Source: Geodermatophilaceae bacterium URHA0031 (lineage in GTDB: Bacteria > Actinomycetota > Actinomycetes > Mycobacteriales > Geodermatophilaceae). From it: DNA of 64,000 nucleotides. The stretch spans positions 186,001 through 250,000 of the forward strand of contig JHVP01000008.1 of assembly GCA_000620205.1 (NCBI GenBank), written 5' to 3'. The notes under the pieces are model-generated. The model worked only from the letters and a program-made list of their open reading frames with translations. It was not told where the DNA came from and made no database searches. The first letter of the stretch is position 1; each line of letters opens with the position of its first letter. Positions 35,031 to 42,899 of the stretch are shown here, piece by piece. The translations under genes were made by a program, and so were the position numbers.

Positions 35031-36280
35031 GGCTGTGTCCCTTCGATGTTCGGGAGGACCTCCAGCTGAGGCAGCGCCACGACGAGCTGCCCGCCCCACG
35101 AGCGGACGTCATGGAGCTGATGGGCGATCTCGTCCCTGAGGTTCCAGGGCATGATCAGCACGTAGTCCGGCCGCGCTTCCGCCAGCCTCTCCGGCGGGAA
35201 GACCGGGATGTGGGTGCCCGGCAGGAACTTGCCCTGCTTGAACGGATTGCGGTCGACGGCGAACGCGATCTGGTCGGCGCGGACACCGCAGTGGTTGAGC
35301 AACGTGTTCCCCTTGCCCGGCGCTCCGTAGGCGACGACGGTCTCCCCACGCCGAGAGCGCTCGACGAGGAACTCCACGAGGTCGTTGCGCACCCGCGCCA
35401 CCGCCCTGGCGAAACCGGCGTGTCCGCTGAGGGAGTGCAGGCCCGCTGCGGCCTCGGCGGCGAGGACCGAGGCGACGGCGTCGCTGGGCGGCGTCGCTCG
35501 TTCGGCCGGCATCGACCAGGTCCGCAGCGACCCGCCGTGCGTCGGCAGTTCCTCGACGTCGACCACGGTCAGGCCCGCCGCGGCCAGGACCCGCTGCGTC
35601 GTCAGGAGCGAGAGGTAGGAGTAGTGCTCGTGGTAGATCGTGTCGTACTCGTTGCCCTCGATGAGCCGGAGGAGGTGCGGGATCTCGATCGTGACCATCC
35701 CGTCGTCCGCGACCAGTCTCCGCAGGCCCGTGGCGAAGTCGACGATGTCGGGCACGTGGGCGAACACGTTGTTCGCGACGACGAGGTCGGCCGCTCCGTG
35801 CCGGGCCGCGACATCGGCACCGGTGGCCTCCCCGAGGAAGGTCACCTCGGTGGGGACCCCCTTCTCGACCGCGGCCTCGGCCACGTTCGCCGCGGGCTCG
35901 ATGCCGAGCGCGCGGATGCCCCGCTGGACGACGTGCTGCAGGAGGTAGCCGTCGTTGCTGGCGACCTCGACGACGAAGGAGCCGGCGTCCAGCGACAGCC
36001 TGTCGACGGCGTCCTCGACGAAGGACTTGGCGTGCGCCACCCACGAGTCGCTGTAGGAGGAGAAGTAGGCGTAGTGGCTGAAGATGTCCTCGGCGTCGAT
36101 GTAGGCCGGGAGCTGGACGAGCAGGCACCGGGCGCAGACCCGGACGTGCAGGGGGTAGAACACCTCGCCGCTGTCGAGCTGGTCCGCGGTCAGGTAGCTC
36201 TCGCACGGCGGTGACATGCCGAGGTCGACGAAGGTGTCGACGAGTTCGGCGCGGCACAGCCGGCACGTCGGTGCGCTCAT
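35027..36280 (-). CDS. NDP-sugar C-methyltransferase (TylC3-like)
   Basis: A 417-residue three-domain SAM enzyme. The N-terminal zinc-binding domain has CRLC and CARC pairs. The central SAM-binding fold shows VVEVASNDGYLLQ and VVANNVFAHVPD. The C-terminal domain carries YGAPGKGNTLLNHCGV, characteristic of sugar C-methyltransferases. These add a branching methyl group to a keto sugar nucleotide, usually at C-3. ATG at 36280 with AGGA upstream begins a six-gene operon running to 29734. It is divergent from rfbC, 68 bases away, so the two probably share control. Confidence 0.88.
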   Translation of the reverse strand: MSAPTCRLCRAELVDTFVDLGMSPPCESYLTADQLDSGEVFYPLHVRVCARCLLVQLPAYIDAEDIFSHYAYFSSYSDSWVAHAKSFVEDAVDRLSLDAGSFVVEVASNDGYLLQHVVQRGIRALGIEPAANVAEAAVEKGVPTEVTFLGEATGADVAARHGAADLVVANNVFAHVPDIVDFATGLRRLVADDGMVTIEIPHLLRLIEGNEYDTIYHEHYSYLSLLTTQRVLAAAGLTVVDVEELPTHGGSLRTWSMPAERATPPSDAVASVLAAEAAAGLHSLSGHAGFARAVARVRNDLVEFLVERSRRGETVVAYGAPGKGNTLLNHCGVRADQIAFAVDRNPFKQGKFLPGTHIPVFPPERLAEARPDYVLIMPWNLRDEIAHQLHDVRSWGGQLVVALPQLEVLPNIEGTQP

Positions 36281-36348
36281 GATCGTGTCCTCGACGTCTC
36301 GGAGGGGTGATGACATGCTCGGCCGGCCCGAGCGGAGGAGTGAGGACC

Positions 36349-36936
36349 ATGCGTTGGAGCACGACCCGCATCCCCGGCGTCCTCGAGTTCACGCCGACGC
36401 CGCACGTCGACGACCGGGGCTTCTTCAGCCGGACCTTCGACGCGGACGTCGCGCGGGAGGCCGGGATCGATCCGGACGGGTTCGTCCAGGACAGCATGTC
36501 CCGCTCGCGACAGGCGGTGGTCCGGGGACTGCACGTCCGGCTGGGTGAGGGCGAGAGCAAGCTGGTGCGGTGTTCCTCCGGCCGGGTGTTCGACGTGGTC
36601 GTCGACCTCCGCCCGGGCTCGCCCACCCACCGTGAGTGGATCTCGGTGGTCCTCGACGGCGACCAGCAGAACTCGGTCTACGTGCCGGCCGGCTGCGCCC
36701 ACGGTTTCCAGGCGCTCACCGAGCCGGCGGACACGGCGTACCGGATCGACCGGCGTCACGACCCTCATGACGACCTCACCATCGCCCATGACGACCCCGA
36801 GCTCGCCGTCCCCTGGCCTCTCCCCGTGAGCGCCATGTCAGAGTCCGACGCCGGTGCGCTGCCACTGGCGCAGTTGTCGGCGGCGCTGGGGTCCATCACT
36901 GCCCGAGTGCGGCCCAGCGCGCAGCCGACCGTCTGA
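36349..36936 (+). CDS. rfbC: dTDP-4-dehydrorhamnose 3,5-epimerase
   Basis: A 195-residue cupin with the classic motifs: DDRGFFSRTF, VVRGLHVRLGEGESKLVRC (catalytic His), VFDVVVDLR, YVPAGCAHGFQAL, and Tyr in TAYRI. It epimerises C3 and C5 of a 4-keto-6-deoxy sugar nucleotide. ATG at 36349 is preceded by AGGAGTGAGG. It is closer to true RmlC than the epimerase-like protein at 11131. Divergent from the C-methyltransferase operon and likely part of that pathway. Its last 99 bases overlap the end of the convergent glycosyltransferase gene, which is unusual. Confidence 0.85.
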   Translation: MRWSTTRIPGVLEFTPTPHVDDRGFFSRTFDADVAREAGIDPDGFVQDSMSRSRQAVVRGLHVRLGEGESKLVRCSSGRVFDVVVDLRPGSPTHREWISVVLDGDQQNSVYVPAGCAHGFQALTEPADTAYRIDRRHDPHDDLTIAHDDPELAVPWPLPVSAMSESDAGALPLAQLSAALGSITARVRPSAQPTV

Positions 36937-37956
36937 GCCCCAGCGGAGGACGCGCTGCCGCGTGCGATGCGCTCCCCACGCCAACTGCTGTTTGATCGGG
37001 TGGACGCGGGTGAGCAGTCTCGGCGACAGCTTCAGCAGCACCACGACCGCGGCGACCCGCAGGGTGGCCCGCTGGGCGCGTGCGTCGTGCGCGAACCGGC
37101 GAGCAGCGGGGATGTCCCCGCTGAGGAACGCCCACCGGGCGCGGCGCAGGTCCTGGTGGTACCGCAGCCGGCGCACGCGCGCCTGCGCGATCGCGAGATG
37201 GCGCGGATCGCAGGACTGCTGGGCGAACGCCTCGAACGTCCGGATCATGGAACTCTCGAAGTCCTCTATCCTCGCGGGGTCCCGGGACAGCGACTGCTCA
37301 CGCACCCTGCACCGGCCCAGTCTCTCCGGGAGCAGGCGCACGTCGAAGTCTCGGGCGAGCCGCAGCCAGATGAGCACGTCGCTCTCGACGCCGTCCTCGT
37401 AACCGCCCACCGCCTGCCACACCTGTTTCCTGATGGCCCCCGTGTAGTACGGCACCCGGCCGGCCAGGACCTGCTCGAGAGTGAGGACGTCTCCGTCCGC
37501 GGCCGGCGGGCTGCAGTCGAACGACTGGAGATAGCTGCGACGGGAGGGTTGGGCGTCCCCGTCGAGCACCATGTAGGCATCGCACCCGACCGCGTCCACG
37601 GTCGGGTGGCCGTCGAGGAAGTCGAGCAGGGTGGCGGTGAACTCGGGCATGACCCCGTCATCGCTGTCGAGGACGCAGAACCAGTCGCCACGGGCGACGG
37701 CGGCCGCGGCCATCACCCCACCCGCGTAGCCCCGGTTCTCCTGCCGCACCAGCCGGACCCGCGGGTCCTCGGCAGCGAAGGACGTGACGATTGACGCGAT
37801 CTCGTCCGAGTTCCCGTTGTCGACGACGACCAGCTCCCAGGCCGGGCTCGTCTGCGCCAGGACCGAGGAGATGGTGTCGGCCAGGTACGCCTCGGTCCGG
37901 TAGGCGGGAGTGAGGAAACTGAGACGCGGGCCCAACCCCGTCGGGCTCACCGTCAC
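36838..37956 (-). CDS. family 2 glycosyltransferase
   Basis: A 372-residue GT-A enzyme without membrane helices. Motifs: LSFLTPAYRTEAYL, VVVDNGNSDEI, FCVLDSDDGV (DxD) and PYYTGAIRKQVW. The C-terminal ~130 residues are basic and helical (RARVRRLRYHQDLRRARWAFL), typical of peripheral membrane GTs. GTG at 37956 overlaps the upstream AlgD-like stop (GTGA). The last 33 codons lie antisense to the end of rfbC, so the true stop or conservation of that tail deserves a look. Donor unknown. Confidence 0.82.
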   Translation of the reverse strand: MTVSPTGLGPRLSFLTPAYRTEAYLADTISSVLAQTSPAWELVVVDNGNSDEIASIVTSFAAEDPRVRLVRQENRGYAGGVMAAAAVARGDWFCVLDSDDGVMPEFTATLLDFLDGHPTVDAVGCDAYMVLDGDAQPSRRSYLQSFDCSPPAADGDVLTLEQVLAGRVPYYTGAIRKQVWQAVGGYEDGVESDVLIWLRLARDFDVRLLPERLGRCRVREQSLSRDPARIEDFESSMIRTFEAFAQQSCDPRHLAIAQARVRRLRYHQDLRRARWAFLSGDIPAARRFAHDARAQRATLRVAAVVVLLKLSPRLLTRVHPIKQQLAWGAHRTRQRVLRWGSDGRLRAGPHSGSDGPQRRRQLRQWQRTGVGL

Positions 37957-39293
37957 CAGCTCAGCCCGAGGTACTGGCCGCCGGCGAGCGTTTCCCGCAG
38001 CCGGGGGACGTGGAGGAGGTCGAGCACGATCGTGCCGACGGGGGCGTGCTCGACGGCGGACAGCGTGGCCTCGTCCTTCGCGGCCACCACGAGCACCTCG
38101 CCGTGGTCGGCGACGGTCGCGCGGTCCTCGGTGAGGAGTTCTGCCAGGTGCGGCAGCCGTTCGTCGATGTGGGCCTTGTTCGTGCCGGTCAGGCGGGACA
38201 GCGCGACGTTCTCGTCGTGGATCAGGACGTCGCAGCCCTTGCCGATGAGCCGTTCCGCCAGTTCCACCATCGGGCTCTCACGCAGGTCGTCGGTCCCCGA
38301 CTTGAAGGAGAGGCCGAACATCCCGACCTTGCGCTTGCCGAGGGCCAGGACGGTGTCCAGCGCCCGGCGAAGGTGGGCCTCGTTCGACGCCAGGATGTGG
38401 GCGAGGACGGGCACCTCGACGTCGTGCCGACGGGCGGTGTGGGTCAGGGCACGGACGTCCTTGGGCAGGCAGGACCCGCCGAACGCGAAGCCGGGTCGCA
38501 GGTACGCGGCGCTGAGGTTGAGCTTGGTGTCGGACAGGAAAACGTCCATCACCTCGTGCGACTCCAGTCCCAGCGCGGTGCAGATCGCCCCGATCTCGTT
38601 CGCGAAGTCCACCTTGAGGGCGTGGAAGCAGTTGTCCACGTACTTGGCCATCTCTGCGACGCCGAGCGGGACCAGGAACCGCGGTCCGGGGACTCCCTCG
38701 TAGAGGCTCATCACCAGCGCGGCGGACCTGTCCTCGGTGTGACCCACCACCGTCTTCGGTGGCTCGAAGAAGTCCCGGACGCTGGTCCCCTCGCGGAGGA
38801 ACTCGGGGTTGACGCACACCCCGAAGTCCACGCCGACGTGCTTCCCGGACAGCTTCTCCAGCAGCGGGATGAGCACGCCCTCGCACGTCCCCGGGAGCAT
38901 CGTGCTGCGGTACACGACCGTGTGCCAGCCGTCCTTGACCCGCAGCGCGGCACCGATCTGCGCCGTCACCGCCTCCAGGAACGCGGTGGACAGGCCTCCG
39001 CCGGCCAACGACGGAGTGGCGACACAGACCAGGGACACGTCGCTGTCGAGCACGGCGTCCGTGGCGCTGTCGGTGACCGAGAGCAGCCCCGACGCCACCG
39101 CCTCGTGGACCAGCTCACCCAGCCCAGCCTCGATGACGGGGGCGATCCCCCGCTGGAGCAGGTCGAGCTTCCGCGGGTCGATGTCAACGCCGACGACCCG
39201 GTGCCCTCGGGACGCGAAGCAGGCGGCCGAGATCGCGCCGACGTACCCGAGTCCCAACACGCTGATCGCGGGCAATGCCCGGCTCGCCACCAT
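37953..39293 (-). CDS. GDP-mannose/UDP-sugar 6-dehydrogenase (AlgD-like)
   Basis: A 446-residue NAD-dependent four-electron dehydrogenase. Motifs: SVLGLGYVGAISAACFASRGH, VYRSTMLPGT, VNPEFLREGTSV, the catalytic Cys in FAFGGSCLPKDVRAL, and GLSFKSGTDDLRESP. Several features (VFLSDTKLNLSAAYLRPGFAFGG) look more like GDP-mannose dehydrogenase AlgD than UDP-glucose dehydrogenase. It would make a uronate precursor, probably GDP-mannuronate (inference). ATG at 39293 with GGGGTGG upstream. Coupled to the following GT2. Confidence 0.85.
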   Translation of the reverse strand: MVASRALPAISVLGLGYVGAISAACFASRGHRVVGVDIDPRKLDLLQRGIAPVIEAGLGELVHEAVASGLLSVTDSATDAVLDSDVSLVCVATPSLAGGGLSTAFLEAVTAQIGAALRVKDGWHTVVYRSTMLPGTCEGVLIPLLEKLSGKHVGVDFGVCVNPEFLREGTSVRDFFEPPKTVVGHTEDRSAALVMSLYEGVPGPRFLVPLGVAEMAKYVDNCFHALKVDFANEIGAICTALGLESHEVMDVFLSDTKLNLSAAYLRPGFAFGGSCLPKDVRALTHTARRHDVEVPVLAHILASNEAHLRRALDTVLALGKRKVGMFGLSFKSGTDDLRESPMVELAERLIGKGCDVLIHDENVALSRLTGTNKAHIDERLPHLAELLTEDRATVADHGEVLVVAAKDEATLSAVEHAPVGTIVLDLLHVPRLRETLAGGQYLGLSW

Positions 39294-39801
39294 TCGAGCC
39301 ACCCCAGTCTCAGCTGCCCCCCGACGCATTGGCGCAGGCTATGGGCGGTTCTCCCGACAGCAAGTCGAGGTTCTCCTGGCGCAGGGCCCGTGTGGCGCGT
39401 CGGCACTCATGGCGGTGGTCTGGTGACCCTGGCCAACTCCTGTGCGCACGGTCTGCAGAACACGGAGTCGCGTTGAGCGGTCAGAGAGTCGCGGTCGGCG
39501 AACGGTGGTCATGGCTGAGGCAGCCTGGGATCGTCCGACCTGCACCCGCCCGAGGGACGCAGGGCTGAGACGAGTTCAGGCGGAGCCGACCGGGGCTCTT
39601 AGACGTCGAACACCGTGCAGATGCGCGTCCTCGCTCACACGGACTCGTGCTCCCGCCCGTTCTTGAGCCTTCCCGCTCGGCCCTGATGGCAAGGCGGGCA
39701 CGATGTACGTAGCCCTTGCCGGATCAGGCCCAAGCGTTGTGATGGCCCGGTCGGGTTCGAGGCCATCAAGGGCCGCGGCCGGACGTCCTCGCTCAACCGG
39801 G

Positions 39802-39826
39802 TCGGCATGACCGGCGGTCATGCCGA
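39802..39826. repeat. perfect 11-bp inverted repeat
   Basis: TCGGCATGACC (39802-39812) and GGTCATGCCGA (39816-39826) are exact reverse complements around GGC. It lies in the gene-poor stretch, far from either flanking gene, so it could be an operator, a structural RNA stem or an element end. Confidence 0.7.
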
Positions 39827-39991
39827 TCATGATCGCGAACGCGGACAGACGGTGGTGCACGGGTGCCGAGGTCGTTCCTCACGTCAAGAAGGCTTCAGCC
39901 GGCCCTCCTGGCGGACTATGCTCGCCGCCCTACTCGCACATGATGGCGAGCCGACCGGTGGACCTCTGGGCAGAACGGGGATGACTGGTCG

Positions 39992-40342
39992 ATGCTGTCC
40001 CGCCAACTCTCTGTCCCGGCACCCGAAGCCCCGGTGGTGAGTCCGGGGTCCGGCGAGTTCCGCTGGGTCTTCACCAGTCGGACGACACGAGGCGGCGTGG
40101 CGACGTACCTCCGCAAGGCCGGGTCGACGGACCTGCGGCGACGCTGGGGGATCACAGACGTCACGTCCCACGGCGACGGGTCGAAGCCGCAGAAGGCATC
40201 GCCGTTCGTGCGCGGCCCGGCCGGCTTGCCTGGCGGGTTGACGAGGTCGTCCACGTTCGACGTGAGCGCGCTCGCAGACCGACCCGAGGAGGTCTCCTTG
40301 TCGGTGTCAGCCTCTGGGCGCGTGGCTCCGCGTGGAGTGTGA
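39992..40342 (+). CDS. short hypothetical ORF, doubtful
   Basis: A 116-codon frame from an ATG, with fairly GC-rich third positions and a weak GGGG upstream. The product begins MLSRQLSVPAPEAP and has no motif, membrane helix or signal peptide I recognise. It is the best open frame in the gap but may be a remnant or chance. Confidence 0.25.
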   Translation: MLSRQLSVPAPEAPVVSPGSGEFRWVFTSRTTRGGVATYLRKAGSTDLRRRWGITDVTSHGDGSKPQKASPFVRGPAGLPGGLTRSSTFDVSALADRPEEVSLSVSASGRVAPRGV

Positions 40343-40682
40343 GCAGCGCTGGGTCTGTGCGGCACCAGATGAGGCGCGGGCATGTCCGCCGACCGGCAAG
40401 GCCGGTTTCCGGGCACGTGGGGGAACGTCACGTCAGTCCGCCCGTCCCCCAGCTCGGAGCGCCCTCTACGGGTCACGCGAGGTCACTACCGCCGCGGACA
40501 CCTCCAGGTGTGGCAAAGCACGAGGTGGACATCCCCGGGGTGGGGATGGGCCCCGCGGACACCGGAGGTCTGGCTGTCCTCGATTGGTCAGGACCTCGTG
40601 CGGAGCAGCAGAACCCGACAGGATGTCGGTCTTCGGTCACGTACCGGCTCGGGACTGAGCATCGGATGAAGGAGACGGACCG

Positions 40683-42569
40683 GTGTGTGGCATCTGTGGC
40701 GTGATCGCGACTGATCGGGCGCTAGCGCCGCCCGACGAGGCAGCCGTCCTGCGGATGAGCTCCGCCATGGTCCACCGGGGGCCGGACGATCACGGCCTGT
40801 TCCGCGCGGACGGTGTGATGCTGGCGGCCCGACGGCTGAGCATCATCGACGTCCAGGGAGGCCATCAGCCGTTCAGCGACGACACCGGGCAGGTGACCGC
40901 GGTCCAGAACGGCGAGATCTACAACCACGAAGAACTGCGCCGTCAGCTCGAGGGTGTCGGTCATCGGTTCACCAGCCGGTGCGACACGGAGGTGATCCCG
41001 CACCTGTACCGGCGCTACGGCTTGGACTTCACGGACAGGCTGCGGGGGATGTTCGCGATCGCGCTGTGGGACGCCGAACGGGATCGGGCAGTGCTCGTCC
41101 GCGACCGCATGGGGGTCAAGCCCCTCTACTACGCACGCACCGGAGGACGTCTCGTCTTCGCCTCCGAGCTGAAGTGCATCGTCTCCAGCCGGCTGGCCCC
41201 GCTGGACCTGGATTTCGAAGCGATCAGCGCCTACTTGGAGCTCGGTTTCTTCCCCGGGTCCCTGACCCCCTTCGCCGGCGTGTCGAAGCTGCCTGCCGGA
41301 CGCCGGCTCATCGTGGAGAACAACGACCACCGCGTCGAGCAGTGGTGGGACTACCCGCTTCCCGCGCCCGGGCCTGTGGGCGCAGGGGTCCAGCACTACG
41401 CCGAGGGGTTGCTGGAGCAGCTGGACGAAGCGGTCCGGCTCCGGCTGATGAGTGACGTGCCGTTCGGGCTGATGCTGAGCGGGGGCCTTGACTCCAGCCT
41501 GGTCCTGGCGTTGATGGCACCGCGGCTCGACAACCCCGTCAAGACCTTCTCCGTGGGCTTCAAGGAGGACGAGCACGGCAACGAACTGCCCGCCGCTCGT
41601 CGTGTAGCCCAGATGTTCGGGTGCGAGCACCACGAGGTCGAGCTGTCCATGAGCACCGATGTACCGGACTTCCCTGGCCTGGCCTGGCATCTGGACGAGC
41701 CGACGGCCGACCTCTCCGCACTGGGCTTCTACTCCCTGTCCGGTGTCGCCGCACAGGAGGTGAAGATGACCTTGTCAGGGCAGGGGGCCGATGAGCTGCT
41801 GGGCGGGTACCGCAAGCACCGCGTGGCAGCGTTCATCGACCGCAGCCTGGTGCTGCCGCGCCTCGGTGGGCTCGTCGGGGACCGTGTGGCGGAGGCCCTG
41901 CCCGGCAACTGGGGCCGGATCGTGCAGAGCCTGCGTGCCGGCGACCCCGGCGCCCGGGTGCTCGCCATGAGCGCGCTCCCGGCTTTCGGGCGGGAGTCGC
42001 TCACAGGAGGTCTCGGTGCGGTGCCGCCGGGCGCGGCCCGGCGCGCCGTCGAACCGTACGCCCGCAATCTCCCCCCGATGGTGGACGCATTGCCGGCGAC
42101 GCTGTACCTCGATGCACAACTGGCGCTTGTGGACAGCATGCTGCACTACTTCGACAGCATGTCCATGGCACATTCCCTGGAAGTGCGGGTGCCGTTCCTG
42201 GATCACAAGGTGGTCGAGTTCTGCGCCACCATCCCGTCTCGGTACAAGGTCCATGGCTCGGTGACGAAGTACGCCCTGAAAGTGGCTGCCGGGGGGTTGC
42301 TGCCTGCGGACGTGATCAACCGGAAGAAGGTCGGCTTCTTCCGGCAGGCCACCGGCGCCTGGTTCCAGTCACAGGTGGCGGGTGTACTCCCCGAGGTCCT
42401 CCTGGACCCCGGAGCGCGCTACACCGAGTTCGTGGACCGTTCCGCAGTGGAAGAAGCCCTGCGGTCTGCACATGCGTCCCGTGACGAGTCCGCCCAGCGC
42501 GGCCTGATCGCCCTGCTCATGTTGGAGCTATGGCTCTCCCGATGCCTTCCTCGTGCCTTGGCCGCTTGA
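40683..42569 (+). CDS. asnB: glutamine-hydrolysing asparagine synthase-like amidotransferase
   Basis: A 628-residue protein. N-terminal class II glutaminase with the catalytic Cys straight after the start (CGICGVIA), VHRGPDDHG, NGEIYNHEEL. C-terminal synthetase with the P-loop LSGGLDSSL, FSVGFKE, DEPTADLSALG and LSGQGADELLGGYRKH. GTG at 40683 follows AAGGAGACGG. In polysaccharide loci such enzymes often amidate a uronic acid on a sugar rather than make asparagine. The presence of two uronate-forming dehydrogenases supports that here, but plain asparagine synthesis cannot be excluded. Confidence 0.9.
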   Translation: MCGICGVIATDRALAPPDEAAVLRMSSAMVHRGPDDHGLFRADGVMLAARRLSIIDVQGGHQPFSDDTGQVTAVQNGEIYNHEELRRQLEGVGHRFTSRCDTEVIPHLYRRYGLDFTDRLRGMFAIALWDAERDRAVLVRDRMGVKPLYYARTGGRLVFASELKCIVSSRLAPLDLDFEAISAYLELGFFPGSLTPFAGVSKLPAGRRLIVENNDHRVEQWWDYPLPAPGPVGAGVQHYAEGLLEQLDEAVRLRLMSDVPFGLMLSGGLDSSLVLALMAPRLDNPVKTFSVGFKEDEHGNELPAARRVAQMFGCEHHEVELSMSTDVPDFPGLAWHLDEPTADLSALGFYSLSGVAAQEVKMTLSGQGADELLGGYRKHRVAAFIDRSLVLPRLGGLVGDRVAEALPGNWGRIVQSLRAGDPGARVLAMSALPAFGRESLTGGLGAVPPGAARRAVEPYARNLPPMVDALPATLYLDAQLALVDSMLHYFDSMSMAHSLEVRVPFLDHKVVEFCATIPSRYKVHGSVTKYALKVAAGGLLPADVINRKKVGFFRQATGAWFQSQVAGVLPEVLLDPGARYTEFVDRSAVEEALRSAHASRDESAQRGLIALLMLELWLSRCLPRALAA

Positions 42570-42899
42570 CGGCCGAACGAGACCCAGGACAAACCATCAT
42601 CCTCACGGGCCACGAGCCCTTCCCCGCCTCTTCAACGTCGTCGGACACGCTCAGCGTGGAGGTCCGCCCCGCGGTGGATCGCGCACCACCGCTCACCGAC
42701 CTGTCCAGCTCCTCGCCACTCAAGGACGCGGTTCACCGACGTGACGCAGGAGTCGCGCTGAGTCTGGGGGCCACGCAGCCGGGAGGCGGAGCCGGACGGC
42801 TGCACGAGCGCGGCAGTCGTAGCGGCGCCCCATGAAGGTGCCGTAACCTCCCCTGCCCGCGATGGCGCTCCTGTTCGTCGACATGTGGAGCGGCTGCAG
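42570..42899. other. intergenic region, 330 bases
   Basis: No gene, repeat or clear promoter seen. It separates asnB from the hydrolase gene on the same strand and probably contains that gene's own promoter. Confidence 0.3.

Larger units (their letters stand above)
39294..40682. other. 1.4-kb gene-poor region before asnB
   Basis: No recognised gene. Short frames in several phases lack similarity I know and mostly lack ribosome sites. It contains a perfect 11-bp inverted repeat at 39802-39826 and a small ACCGGC/GCCGGT hairpin near 40390. It could be decayed coding sequence, a long regulatory region, or an insertion scar. One short frame is listed separately. Confidence 0.5.

Noticed and set aside
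39690-39790. tRNA-like GGGTTCGAG stretch
   Set aside because: No matching acceptor stem, D-loop or anticodon arm can be folded around it.
39576-39860. Possible transposase remnant on the minus strand of the gap
   Set aside because: The translated sequence resembles no transposase motif I know (no DDE or Ser/Tyr recombinase pattern), and no flanking terminal repeats or target duplication were found.
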